A stretch of DNA of 64,000 bases from Pseudomonas sp. dw_612 (GCF_018449725.1 NZ_JAAVVC010000001.1:124001-188000); one strand, 5' to 3'; positions 26,724 to 35,596 are shown, counted from the first letter of the stretch. Numbers and translations are program-made. The notes: generated by a model from the sequence alone, not told the origin.

Positions 26724-28310
26724 TCACCGACCACTTCGAATCATATCCGCCGCCTTCTCGCCAATCATGATGCACACCGAATTGGGGTTGCCTGAAATCA
26801 ACGTCGGCATGACCGACGCATCGGCGACCCGCAGCCCTTCAATACCGTGCACCTTCAAGTCCGGACCGACCACCGAACGCTCATCCACACCCATGCGACA
26901 GGTGCCAGACGGATGCAACGCGGCGTGGGCTTCTTCGTGGCAGAACTTCTTCATGGCGGCTCGCGAGGTTACCGTGGCATCCGGCACATGGCGCCTTGCG
27001 AGATAAGGCTTGAAGGCTGCCTGGGACATGATTTCCTCGCCCACCAGGCAACCGTCCACCAGGCTTTCAATGTCGTACGGGTCGGAGAAATAGTTGGGCA
27101 CGATCCGTGGTGGCGACATTGGGTCGGCGGAATACAGCTCCACATAGCCTCTGGATTTCGGCCGGATCTGTCCCAGGTTGAGGGTGCAGCCGTTGCCACC
27201 GGGCACCGAGTCAACGCCCTCTTCAATGCCTGCGCCAACCACCATGAAATACTGGATATCCGGATTGGTGGCCGCTTTGTCGCCCCACCAGAACGCCCCG
27301 CCCTCGATCAGGTTGGAGGCCGCCGGGCCTTGCCGGAACAGCGCGTATTGCAAGCCCGCCATCATCTTCCAATGGAGCTTTTTGTACTTGTCGTAGCTGT
27401 GCGGGCCGGTCAATTCATACACCAGCGACACTTCGATATGGTCCTGGAGGTTCTGCCCCACGCCGGGCAAATCCTTGATCACTTTGATGCCGTGCTTTTC
27501 AAGCTGCGCGGCGGGGCCGATGCCGGACAACATCAACAAACGGGGTGAGTTGATCGCGCCGGACGACAGGACGATTTCCTTCTCGGCGTGCATCACCTGG
27601 CGCACACCCTTCTCGATGTATTCCACGCCAATGGCCTTGTTGCCCTGCATCAGGATGCGGATCACACGGCAACCGGTCTTGACCGTCAGGTTCTTGCGCG
27701 ACTTCGCGGGGGCCAGATAGGCCACGGCCGCACTGCTGCGAAAACCGTTCTTGGCGGTGATCTGATACAACCCGCAGCCTTCAGGTTTACCCGAGTTGAA
27801 ATCCTCGTTGTAGGGCAAGCCGTACTGTTGGCAAGCGCGCAGCCACACTTTGGTCAGCGGATGAATATTGATCGGATCAGACACCCCCAATGGCCCGCCC
27901 ACGCCGTGGACGTCGTTACAGAAACGCTCGTTATCCTCGGCTTTCTTGAAGTAAGGCAATACGTCTTTGTAAGACCAGCCGGTTGCGCCCTGCTCGGCCC
28001 AACCGTCGTAATCGGCGGGTACGCCACGGATGTAAATCATCGCGTTGACCGAACTCCCGCCTCCCAGCACGCTGGCCTGGACCATGGTCGGGGTTTCGGC
28101 GCGGCGTTGATCTTCGGTGGGCTCCCAGGCATAGCGCTTGAGCAGTGGGCCTTGCGCCGTTTTGTAGTAAGCGCCGGGAATATGGATGTAGGGGTTGCGG
28201 TCGCGCGGCCCCTCTTCAAACAGAACCACCGACGCAGACGAATCTTCGCTGATTCTCGATGCCACCGTGCAGCCCGTCGAGCCGCCTCCGATTACGATGA
28301 AATCCACCAT
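26724..28310 (-). CDS. GMC oxidoreductase 1 (choline dehydrogenase-like)
   Basis: 528 residues. FAD-binding DFIVIGGGSTGCTVASRISE at the N-terminus, GMC signature region GGGSSVNAMIYIRG, SSGAINSPRLLMLSGIGPA in the middle, and the catalytic His and Asn in HPSGTCRMG and GNPNSVCIMIGEKAADMI. It oxidises an alcohol, donating electrons to a membrane acceptor or O2. It is the last gene of the Gfo/Idh-GH3-GH3-isomerase operon. A close paralog of the same length ends cluster A at 40339-41925. Confidence 0.9.
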   Translation of the reverse strand: MVDFIVIGGGSTGCTVASRISEDSSASVVLFEEGPRDRNPYIHIPGAYYKTAQGPLLKRYAWEPTEDQRRAETPTMVQASVLGGGSSVNAMIYIRGVPADYDGWAEQGATGWSYKDVLPYFKKAEDNERFCNDVHGVGGPLGVSDPINIHPLTKVWLRACQQYGLPYNEDFNSGKPEGCGLYQITAKNGFRSSAAVAYLAPAKSRKNLTVKTGCRVIRILMQGNKAIGVEYIEKGVRQVMHAEKEIVLSSGAINSPRLLMLSGIGPAAQLEKHGIKVIKDLPGVGQNLQDHIEVSLVYELTGPHSYDKYKKLHWKMMAGLQYALFRQGPAASNLIEGGAFWWGDKAATNPDIQYFMVVGAGIEEGVDSVPGGNGCTLNLGQIRPKSRGYVELYSADPMSPPRIVPNYFSDPYDIESLVDGCLVGEEIMSQAAFKPYLARRHVPDATVTSRAAMKKFCHEEAHAALHPSGTCRMGVDERSVVGPDLKVHGIEGLRVADASVMPTLISGNPNSVCIMIGEKAADMIRSGR

Positions 28311-28368
28311 GACGCTTAAGACCTTTTATGAGGTAACGAGGGAGTAGTTAATCCGTGGGAACGGCGCT

Positions 28369-29253
28369 TTATCGACCAACGAGGCTGACTAAAAGCGCCT
28401 TCAGCTCTTTCGCGACCTCATAGCTGTTTTGCTGCTGCTGTTTCTTGCAGAACAACTCGCAACTCCACCAGCCGTCGTAACCGGTGGCCTTCACCGCGTC
28501 CGTCCACTCGGCGAGGTTCAAGATCCCGCGCCCGGTCGGGATGTCCCGAAGGATGTCTTCATTGGGAATGCCACCGGCAAACGGCAGCGAGTCGCACACA
28601 TGCACGCCGTAGATCACATCTTTGTTCATGCGCGCGATGTCTTCGGGTGTAACGCCGGAGGTAAAGCAATGCCAGTAATCGATCACCATTTTGACGTTGC
28701 TGCGTTCGGTGCGATCGATCAGCTGCAGTTGGTGTGCCAGGGTGTTCAACGGCGTCCACGACAACGCTTCCAGATAAAGCAGTACGTCGTACTGCTTGGC
28801 CAGGTCTGCCAGCAGCGCCAGATTGTGGGCGGTCAACGCAAATTGCTCGGCTTCATCGTGCCCGAGCAAACCGCTGTAATGAGTACTGCTGCCGTGTTGC
28901 TGAAAATCAATCACCGCTTGCACGTTGATCGGCCCGGTGAGCACTTGCACACCTTTGGCGCCGGCCAGGTTGGCCAGTTGAAACAGACGTTGCGCTTCCT
29001 TCAGCAAATCGTCGCGTTCGGCGCCCTGACGTTCGATGTCCCTCAGGTAGCCGATCCCGGTGACGTGGGTGTTGCTCAGCAGCGCTTTGAGTTCCGATTC
29101 GGAATGACCGGCCTGCAAATAGGCTTCCAGTTTGCCGCTGTAGATCTCCAGCGCATCGAAACCGACGGTCGTTGCGATGTCGATGTCGATTGCCAGGGTT
29201 GAATGTTTGGCGACTGTGGAGTGCAAGGCCAGGATGTTGTTTTGAGTGTGCAT
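28369..29253 (-). CDS. Sugar phosphate isomerase/epimerase (AP-endonuclease-2 TIM barrel)
   Basis: A 294-residue TIM barrel. Probable metal ligands are Glu in YLEALSW, Asp in KMVIDYWHCF, His in YGVHVCDS and Glu in WWSCELFCKK. GGAG sits 7 nt before the ATG. Relatives isomerise ketoses, dehydrate cyclitols or deglycosylate 3-keto-glycosides. It has its own copy of the shared promoter at 29278-29343 within the operon. Confidence 0.88.
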   Translation of the reverse strand: MHTQNNILALHSTVAKHSTLAIDIDIATTVGFDALEIYSGKLEAYLQAGHSESELKALLSNTHVTGIGYLRDIERQGAERDDLLKEAQRLFQLANLAGAKGVQVLTGPINVQAVIDFQQHGSSTHYSGLLGHDEAEQFALTAHNLALLADLAKQYDVLLYLEALSWTPLNTLAHQLQLIDRTERSNVKMVIDYWHCFTSGVTPEDIARMNKDVIYGVHVCDSLPFAGGIPNEDILRDIPTGRGILNLAEWTDAVKATGYDGWWSCELFCKKQQQQNSYEVAKELKALLVSLVGR

Positions 29254-29277
29254 ATAAGGCTCCTACCGTTGACATCC

Positions 29278-29343
29278 AGTGTAGAGCGATAGGATTCCGG
29301 CGGTTATTTCGCACTCGCGGCAAATGCGGCGCAACCTGACGCA
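29278..29343 (-). promoter_or_regulatory. Shared cluster promoter, site D (isomerase-GMC1)
   Basis: In gene direction: TGCGTC, 4 nt, TGCGCC, 14 nt, TGCGAAAT at 29313-29306, then after 22 nt the -10 box TACACT at 29283-29278. Start codon 25 nt below the -10. The layout is identical to sites A, B, C and E. Confidence 0.78.
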
Positions 29344-29358
29344 GTTGCTGCGTCAGGT
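29334..29358. other. Perfect 11-bp hairpin overlapping site D
   Basis: ACCTGACGCAG and CTGCGTCAGGT face each other across a 3-nt loop. It lies between the second GH3 gene and the isomerase gene and includes the distal TGCGTC half-site of the promoter. It may partly terminate the upstream transcript or add a second, inverted half-site. Confidence 0.6.
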
Positions 29359-29377
29359 GTGGATGCTCCCACAGGGG

Positions 29378-30400
29378 TTACAGGGCAGAATTCGCGAGGC
29401 GGTTGGCCAAGGTGGAGACGGCCATTGCAGCCGCGTCCAGTCGTTCCTGCGACAACCTTCCCTGAGCGATGGCCGCGGTGATGGCGCGAACGATCTGCGG
29501 CATCTCCGGCATCGCCTTGGCGGACACCAGCAACAGATCCGCCCCCGCGTTCAGCGCCGCCACCGCCACTTCGCCGAGGGACAAGTCGCCGATGGTGGAG
29601 CGGTGATCGAGGTCAATGGTCATGACCAGGCCCTTGAACCCCAGTTCCTGGCGCAGCAAACCGATCAGTTCGGGAGACAGCGACGCAGCAACCGGCGGCT
29701 CGCACGCAGCAAAAATCGCCGGCCCCATCATCACCGCGTCGGCCCCGGCATTCACCCCGGCTTGAAACGCAGGCCAGTAGGCTCGCAGTTGATCCAGCGA
29801 CTCGTTGACCACCGCCACTTCCGTGGCCGGTTGATTCAGCAGCACCGGATGCCCGGGGAAATGCTTCAGCGTGCTGGCCAACCCGGCCCGACGCACACCT
29901 CGAACATAAGCGCCGACCATCGCAGCCGCGCGCTCGACATCATCGCTAAGCGTGCGCCCCTGCAGCCAGACATTGGTGCCGCCCACCACATCGGCGGTCG
30001 GCGACAGCAGCAGATTCACCCCGGCATTGCGCACGGCGGTCGCGACTTGAAAACACGCCTCTTCAAGCTCAACCACAGCCATCGCCCTGGCCCGCTCGGG
30101 TTCGGGCAGCGCCGGCGCTATCCCTTGCAAACGGTGCACCGCGGAGATATCCGCATCCGCCGCGAGCAGCAACGGACCGCCCAGCTCCTTGGCCGTGCCG
30201 GTGAACCGCTGCCACTTCTCCAGGGTTTCCGCTTCCAGGCGGCTCGCGCTCATCTTGCCGCTGACATACTCCTGCGCGGTCTCGCCGAACAGCAGACTGC
30301 GCCCGCCACTGCCGAGAAAACGGCGCACGCTGTCGTTCATGTCCAGATCGAGCAACACCGGAAACAGCACGCTGAATGCCTTGCTTTCAAGGGTGCTCAT
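29378..30400 (-). CDS. GH3-like protein 2, canonical nucleophile missing
   Basis: 340 residues, NagZ-type GH3 barrel (STLKHFPGHPVLLNQPATEV, RRAGLASTLKHFPGH). Where GH3 enzymes and its neighbour have S-D-D-L, this protein has T-I-D-L (GLVMTIDLDH), so the catalytic Asp position is Ile. The NagZ D-S-H acid/base loop is also absent. It may be non-catalytic or use another mechanism. I chose the ATG at 30400 because the N-terminus then aligns with the paralog (MSTLESKAFSVL); a GTG at 30406 is also possible. Confidence 0.82.
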   Translation of the reverse strand: MSTLESKAFSVLFPVLLDLDMNDSVRRFLGSGGRSLLFGETAQEYVSGKMSASRLEAETLEKWQRFTGTAKELGGPLLLAADADISAVHRLQGIAPALPEPERARAMAVVELEEACFQVATAVRNAGVNLLLSPTADVVGGTNVWLQGRTLSDDVERAAAMVGAYVRGVRRAGLASTLKHFPGHPVLLNQPATEVAVVNESLDQLRAYWPAFQAGVNAGADAVMMGPAIFAACEPPVAASLSPELIGLLRQELGFKGLVMTIDLDHRSTIGDLSLGEVAVAALNAGADLLLVSAKAMPEMPQIVRAITAAIAQGRLSQERLDAAAMAVSTLANRLANSAL

Positions 30401-30402
30401 GA

Positions 30403-31437
30403 TCACCCCCGACGCGAAGTGTGTTGGTCGTGATTCGCCGCTGCCAGTGCGCGCACCCTGGTGGCCGCGTCCAACAGTGTTTGACGGTCCAGTGCGCCTT
30501 CGTGAACAGCCGCGACAATCGCCTCGGCGATGGCATCCAGGCCCGACTCGCTGGACACCAGCAACAAGTGCGCGCCCGCCGCCAACGAAGCGACGGCAGT
30601 GTCGGTGATCGAATGACCCCGGAGGATGGACACCGCATCCAGATCATCGGAAATGATCAAGCCGCCGAATCCGAGGGTGTCACGCAAAACCCCGATGACT
30701 TTGGCCGAGGTCGAGGCGGAGTGATCAGGGTCGATGGCCGGGAAAACCGCAGGCCCAGGCATCACCGCTTGCACACCGGTCGCGATGACGTGCTTGAACA
30801 CGTCGAGGTTGTCATTGAGCAATTCCAGCGGCCCCGGAACCGTAGCTTCGGCGATGGCCGGATCGTTTTCAGTGACGTAATGACCGGGGAAGTGCTTGGC
30901 GGTGGCGATGACCCCGGCACGCTGGACCCCACGGATAAAGGCACAGGAAACCCGGCTGACTTCTACCGGATCAGCCCCCAAGTGACGGTTGTGCAACCAC
31001 GGGTTGGCGCCCGTGACCACATCGACAATTGGCGCCAGGAACAGATTGACGCCCAGGCCCCGCGCTACGGTGGCCATGTCAAAACTGCGTTGTTCGATGT
31101 CTTGCGCACTGAGGTCGTTAAGCTGTGCTCTCGACGCAATGGCCGGCACCAATTGATGCAGGCGCTCGATACCGCCGAGTTCCTGATCCACCGCAATCAG
31201 CACGGGCGCCCCGGCCAACGCCGTTGCCTCTGCGGCGATGTCGATGAAGTCGGCCTGGGTTTCAGTGCCCTTACGCGCTTGGCTCATGTCCCGGCCGACG
31301 TACTCGTCCCGGGTTTCACCGAGCAAAATGGAAACGCCGCCACGGCTCAAATAACGACGGACGTTGTCGTCCAGCTGCAGATCCCCGAACGCGGGCAGCA
31401 GGACGGAATACGCAGCTTGATGCAGTTCGCTTGACAT
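30403..31437 (-). CDS. GH3-like protein 1 (beta-N-acetylhexosaminidase family)
   Basis: 344 residues, NagZ-type GH3. The nucleophile motif is intact (GGLIISDDLDAVSI) and KHFPGH is present, but the following loop reads YVTENDPAIAEA and lacks the DSH dyad that supplies the acid/base in NagZ. It has no signal peptide, so it would act in the cytoplasm. GAGG precedes the ATG. Its stop overlaps or abuts the start of the second paralog. Substrate probably a glycoside rather than a muropeptide, judging by the neighbours. Confidence 0.85.
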   Translation of the reverse strand: MSSELHQAAYSVLLPAFGDLQLDDNVRRYLSRGGVSILLGETRDEYVGRDMSQARKGTETQADFIDIAAEATALAGAPVLIAVDQELGGIERLHQLVPAIASRAQLNDLSAQDIEQRSFDMATVARGLGVNLFLAPIVDVVTGANPWLHNRHLGADPVEVSRVSCAFIRGVQRAGVIATAKHFPGHYVTENDPAIAEATVPGPLELLNDNLDVFKHVIATGVQAVMPGPAVFPAIDPDHSASTSAKVIGVLRDTLGFGGLIISDDLDAVSILRGHSITDTAVASLAAGAHLLLVSSESGLDAIAEAIVAAVHEGALDRQTLLDAATRVRALAAANHDQHTSRRG

Positions 31438-31510
31438 CGCTTTTCCTCAACACAGTTTTTGAGCGGAACGCTCGACTTTTTTATCGTGATCGCGTTTTGA
31501 GCCAACGGAT

Positions 31511-32680
31511 TTACTGATCTGGAAAAACCACCCAGGCCCGCCGTTGACTGGATTCGACGCAGGCCTGGGACAACAGCACGCCGCGCACGCCTTCGTGAAT
31601 ATCCGGCAACGGCACGGTCGTCGCTGTGCGCCACCTCGCCCTGGCATCGAGGGCTTCGGCGAAATCGGCATACAGCACGGCCAAAGCTTCCAGATAACCC
31701 TCGGTATTGCCTGCGGGCAGGCTGGTGAAGGTCAACGTCTGGGCCGCGTTGTCGCTCTGGCCGCGACGGTAGATGCGGTCGGCACCGTCGATAGGCGTAA
31801 ACAACAGGGTTTCCGGTGATTCCTGGCACCATTCGAGCGACGCCTTGCTGCCAATGATCTTGAACCGCAACCCGTTGCGATGCCCCGGCGCGGCGAAACT
31901 GGCCCACAGCAAACCGTCTGCGCCACCTGCAAATTCCAGTTGCACCACACAGGTGTCGTCCAGCCCCCAACCGGGCACGACCGTGGTCAACTTGGCGTTC
32001 AGATTCGTGCAGCGCCGCCCGGAAAGGAACTCGAGCATGTTGAAGGCGTGGGTCCCGACATCGCCCAACGCACCGGTCGGGCCGGCCTTCGCAGGATCGC
32101 CGCGCCACGCAAGGCTGTTGCTCAATCCCTCCACGCCCGGCGCCAGCCACTCCAGCAAATACTCGACATACATGAAGCGGATTTCACCCAATTCCCCGGC
32201 TTGAATACGACTGCGCGCATCCCTGACCATCGGATAGCCCTGATAGGTGTAGGTCACTGCGAAAAACGTATTGTTGTGATCGGCAATGCGCGCCAACTCG
32301 AAGGCTTCTTGCGGGTCATTGACCAGCGGTTTGTCGCAAATCACCGGGATCCCGGCCTCAAGAAACAGCCGGCACGGTTCGAAATGCAGGTGATTGGGCG
32401 TGACAATGACCACCGCATCAATGGGGTCCGGACGCCGGGACTCGGCAGCGGCCATGTCTGCGAATGACAGGTAAATCCTGTCTTGTTCAAGATTGAACGC
32501 CGCCCCGGCCTCCCGACATTTATCTGCGTCCGAAGAGAAGGCGCCGGCGACAATATCGAAGCGATTGCACAAGCGCATGGCCGCACGGTGATAGCTGGCG
32601 AAATAAGCGCCCTGCCCACCGCCGACCATGCCGACCTTGAAACGCCTTTGCCCTGGAATGTCACCGGTTAATCTTGCCAT
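31511..32680 (-). CDS. Gfo/Idh/MocA family oxidoreductase
   Basis: 389 residues. N-terminal Rossmann fold (KVGMVGGGQGAYFASYHRAA), the family lysine in VICDKPLVNDP, and the DxxxH region GDVGTHAFNMLEFLSG. It would oxidise or reduce a sugar or cyclitol hydroxyl with NAD(P). First gene of the operon, with GTGGAG before the ATG and promoter site E directly upstream. Confidence 0.9.
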   Translation of the reverse strand: MARLTGDIPGQRRFKVGMVGGGQGAYFASYHRAAMRLCNRFDIVAGAFSSDADKCREAGAAFNLEQDRIYLSFADMAAAESRRPDPIDAVVIVTPNHLHFEPCRLFLEAGIPVICDKPLVNDPQEAFELARIADHNNTFFAVTYTYQGYPMVRDARSRIQAGELGEIRFMYVEYLLEWLAPGVEGLSNSLAWRGDPAKAGPTGALGDVGTHAFNMLEFLSGRRCTNLNAKLTTVVPGWGLDDTCVVQLEFAGGADGLLWASFAAPGHRNGLRFKIIGSKASLEWCQESPETLLFTPIDGADRIYRRGQSDNAAQTLTFTSLPAGNTEGYLEALAVLYADFAEALDARARWRTATTVPLPDIHEGVRGVLLSQACVESSQRRAWVVFPDQ

Positions 32681-32713
32681 CGCTTGAAGACTCCACTAAT
32701 GAGTGCTCCATGA

Positions 32714-32779
32714 AGTATCAGCGGCGCTTCTTTTTATCTCCATTTCGCACTTCATCAATACATGACGCGCACTGAAGCA
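32714..32779 (-). promoter_or_regulatory. Shared cluster promoter, site E (Gfo/Idh operon)
   Basis: In gene direction: TGCTTC, 4 nt, CGCGTC, 14 nt, TGCGAAAT at 32749-32742, 22 nt, -10 box GATACT at 32719-32714. 33 nt separate the -10 box from the ATG at 32680. Two half-sites deviate by one base from the consensus. Confidence 0.75.
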
Positions 32780-33143
32780 CCCTGGCCGCCAAACAGTATC
32801 TTCAAGACGAAGCAACATCAGTTGTTACCCACGAAAAATCAATGTGTTACTGGCTGTGGTCGGGAGTAACCCGAAGGCTCTGGACTGGCCCGCCCGGCCA
32901 CAATGATCCAGCCTTATCGGCGCCAAACAAGCCGAAAACACGCCGCATTCAGCTGTTTATAAAAGAACCCTTGGAACTGAATAAACCGGCATAAAACATG
33001 CTTGGATTAATAACAGTAAATTCAAGCACTTGTGGTTAAGCAAAGGGTTATTTCGATAACTGCGCTATAACTTTTATAACCTGCCACTTAATTAACCAGA
33101 CCCCATCGAGATAACAATGCCCAGCCGAGGAGATCAGCCCCCC
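32780..33143. other. Intergenic region upstream of the HTH regulator
   Basis: AT-rich, without a convincing gene. It holds an inverted pair TGCTTG (32999-33004) / CAAGCA (33023-33028) and several TTATAAC stretches (33056-33080), which may be regulator and promoter elements for the gene at 33144. Confidence 0.5.
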
Positions 33144-34010
33144 ATGTCGTTGACTGCCGCCACCTCGCACCCCGAGCGACAGCAGGTTCGCAGTGACTTG
33201 CAGGCCAATGTGCAAAAGAACCTCAGTACGCTGGTGGAGTCCTGCCGGTCAGTGGCCGATATGTGCCGCAAGGTCGACGTCAATCGCCAGCAGTTCAACA
33301 AATACCTGGTGGGCCAGCACGTTCCTTCGCAGAAGATCCTGCAGAAGATCGGCCGCTATTTCATGATGGAAGCCGAGGACCTGTTTCGCCCGCCCGCCGA
33401 GTTCAAGAAGTTTTATGAAGGGTATGAAAATGAGCTGCCGACAGACTTGCGCGCCTCGGCGCAATTCAATCATTTCTTGCCGCTGGCCAAGCAATCGGCT
33501 GATCTGCTTGAAGACTATCTGGGCGTCTATTACCGCTACCACAACTCATCGATCTACAAGGGGCGGATCCTGCGCTCGGTGACGTGCCTGTATCGCGCCG
33601 ATTCGATGGTGCAGTACGTCACGGTTGAGCGTTTCCCGTTGCTCGATGGCAGCGGCAAGATTGGCTACTCGTTTACCTATCACGGTTTTTGTCTGTTGCT
33701 CGGGGACCGTTTGTTTCTGGTGGACTTTGAAGGCAAACAACGCAACGAGATGACGTTTTCGATCCTGACCCCACAGCATCGCCGACCGATCCGCTTCCTG
33801 TATGGCCTGGTGACCGGCGTGGCGTCTTCGTCTTTCCGCCAGCCCTTCTCTACCCGAATGGCGCTGGGTTTGGTGGATAAAGGCAAGATCCGCAAGCATC
33901 ACCTGCGCAACGCCACCGCCGTGCTGCCCAGCGACCCGTCTTTACCCCTGGAAGTGCGCGAATACATGACCGGCGACAACGCGACCATCGTGTGGGGCGG
34001 TCAGGACTGA
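33144..34010 (+). CDS. HTH (XRE-like) transcriptional regulator of cluster A
   Basis: 288 residues. An N-terminal helix-turn-helix ([40 protein letters not shown]) is followed by a ~190-residue domain I do not recognise ([36 protein letters not shown]), presumably for ligand sensing. I chose the ATG at 33144 because GAGGAG lies ~11 nt upstream; an ATG at 33117 would add nine residues. It lies between the two halves of cluster A and is the best local candidate to bind promoter sites A-E. Confidence 0.8.
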   Translation: MSLTAATSHPERQQVRSDLQANVQKNLSTLVESCRSVADMCRKVDVNRQQFNKYLVGQHVPSQKILQKIGRYFMMEAEDLFRPPAEFKKFYEGYENELPTDLRASAQFNHFLPLAKQSADLLEDYLGVYYRYHNSSIYKGRILRSVTCLYRADSMVQYVTVERFPLLDGSGKIGYSFTYHGFCLLLGDRLFLVDFEGKQRNEMTFSILTPQHRRPIRFLYGLVTGVASSSFRQPFSTRMALGLVDKGKIRKHHLRNATAVLPSDPSLPLEVREYMTGDNATIVWGGQD

Positions 34011-34171
34011 GGCGGTTGCTCACCGCCCTTTTCCTCGTCATTCATGGCTTTGCGAAAGCCCTTGATCGACTCACCGACATCGGTGCCCAGATGCTTCAGC
34101 TTCTTGGTGCCGAACACCAGCACAACCACCACCAGAATGACGACCCAGTGCTTCCAGTCCAAAATACCCAT
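34001..34171 (-). CDS. tatA: TatA-type Sec-independent translocase subunit
   Basis: A 56-residue protein: short N-terminus MGILDWKHW, one membrane helix [12 protein letters not shown], the TatA hinge GTKKL, an amphipathic helix ([15 protein letters not shown]) and an acidic tail. This is a complete TatA; no tatB or tatC is nearby, so it would use the housekeeping TatBC. It follows the TPP gene by 27 nt and overlaps the convergent regulator gene by 10 nt. The solute-binding protein of the same cluster has a twin-arginine signal. Confidence 0.9.
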   Translation of the reverse strand: MGILDWKHWVVILVVVVLVFGTKKLKHLGTDVGESIKGFRKAMNDEEKGGEQPPQS

Positions 34172-34198
34172 CGCCTGATTCCTCTGCAGACCCGTTGA

Positions 34199-35494
34199 TT
34201 AATTCACCCGCGAACCGCGCGCCGTGATCACCTCGACCAATGACGGCCCTTTGCTGTTCAGGGCCTTGATAAAGGTCGGATTGAGTTGTGAAGCGTGCTC
34301 GACCCGCCACGCCTCAAGACCGAAATTCCTGGCAATGCCAGCAAAGTCCGGCGAGTAGGGTTTGCCGTCCGGCAAATTGAATTCGCCGGCGCGATGCTGC
34401 TCGACCACCGGGACCTGCACATCGCTCAATGACACGTAACCACTGTTGTTGAACACCAGGAACACCACGGGAATGCTGTGCATCACGCACACCGCCATCT
34501 CCTGCATCGACTGCAGGAAATCCCCGTCGCCCACGGCGCACACCACCTGACGCGCCGGCATCGCGAGCTTCGCGCCGATCGCCGCCGGCACCGCCCAGCC
34601 CAGCGTCCCGACAGCGCCGGTGCACAGAAGATTGCCGGGATCGTCGAGGGGGAACATTTCCCGTGCGATGGCCTGGATACGCCCCGCGCCGATGACCAGC
34701 AGCGCATCGTTTTCCAGCACCGCGCGCAATTCGGCCAAGGGTTTGTGAACGGTCAAGACCGGAAGATCGCTGACGCTGTCGTCAATCCAGTGCGGTGTGG
34801 AATTCTCACCCGGCGCGGCGGTTTTCAATCGGGGATCCGGCCGTTGCGTTTCGCTACTCGCCCGTAACGTGGCGGGCGCCAGGCTGACGTCCAGAGAAGC
34901 GTTCTGCACCGCGTGGGCAATCTCCAGGCTGACCGGGCCGACCCGGCCACTCAACATCGTATCGAACGCCTGACGCAGGGCCTGCGGCAACTGTTCAATC
35001 GCCGAGACCTGCACATGCGCTTTGGTAATGCCGGGGGCCAGCCCTCCTGTGGGAGCGGGTTTGCTCGCGAAGTCGCCGGCAGATCCAACATCAATATCGC
35101 CTGACACTCTGCTTTCTCGAGCAAACCCGCTCCCACACTTGGCTTGGCACAGATCACCTGTGGGGGTGTGCTGGTCAAACAAAACACCGTCACCACTGAT
35201 GACCAACATCGCCGATGAGTCCGCCAACGCCGCCGCCATCGCGCCCAGGGCTTTCGAAATAGCCGGCGGGACGGGCAGCAACACCGCCATGGGACGGCCG
35301 CAGGCGCGGAAATAGCCGTCGGCCAGATGCACCGAGCTTTGCTCCTGCATCACTTGAATGAACGGGATGTCGGTGCCGGCCGTCAGCAAGGCTTCCACCA
35401 ATGTCCACGCGCCGTCACCCGGCATTCCGGCCACGTAGTCGACACCGTTCGCTTTCAGCGCTTTCGCCACAATCTGGCCGCCAGTGAGTTTCAC
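34199..35494 (-). CDS. TPP-dependent enzyme without a full central domain, carrying an in-frame REP insertion
   Basis: 431 residues. The N-terminal Pyr domain has the activating Glu51 (VMQEQSSVHLADGY); the C-terminal PP domain has the cofactor motif GDGDF...VFNNSGY. The middle domain of acetolactate-synthase-like enzymes is mostly absent, as in decarboxylases of the phosphonopyruvate type. Residues ~120-150 (CGSGFARES...FASKPAPTG) are a translated REP pair. The start is a GTG at 35494, GGAG 6 nt upstream. Cluster B has a full-length relative at 47439. It may be active or decaying. Confidence 0.78.
   Translation of the reverse strand: MKLTGGQIVAKALKANGVDYVAGMPGDGAWTLVEALLTAGTDIPFIQVMQEQSSVHLADGYFRACGRPMAVLLPVPPAISKALGAMAAALADSSAMLVISGDGVLFDQHTPTGDLCQAKCGSGFARESRVSGDIDVGSAGDFASKPAPTGGLAPGITKAHVQVSAIEQLPQALRQAFDTMLSGRVGPVSLEIAHAVQNASLDVSLAPATLRASSETQRPDPRLKTAAPGENSTPHWIDDSVSDLPVLTVHKPLAELRAVLENDALLVIGAGRIQAIAREMFPLDDPGNLLCTGAVGTLGWAVPAAIGAKLAMPARQVVCAVGDGDFLQSMQEMAVCVMHSIPVVFLVFNNSGYVSLSDVQVPVVEQHRAGEFNLPDGKPYSPDFAGIARNFGLEAWRVEHASQLNPTFIKALNSKGPSLVEVITARGSRVN
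35046..35139. repeat. REP pair inside a coding sequence
   Basis: TGTGGGAGCGGGTTTGCTCG at 35048 and its inverted copy ending at 35137 lie wholly within the TPP gene. The 90-nt pair keeps the frame and adds no stop codon. Confidence 0.92.
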
Positions 35495-35530
35495 AGGACA
35501 CTCCAATCAAAACCTCAGGATCACGATTGG

Positions 35531-35596
35531 AGTATTCGCCCGCCGCCGCCCCGGCTCAATTTCGCACACCCGGTAAAAGAGACGCAGGTTGACGCA
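35531..35596 (-). promoter_or_regulatory. Shared cluster promoter, site A (TPP gene-tatA)
   Basis: In gene direction: TGCGTC (35596-35591), 4 nt, TGCGTC (35586-35581), 14 nt, TGCGAAATTG (35566-35557), then the -10 box AATACT at 35536-35531. TTGAGC can serve as a -35 with 17-bp spacing. Confidence 0.82.
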
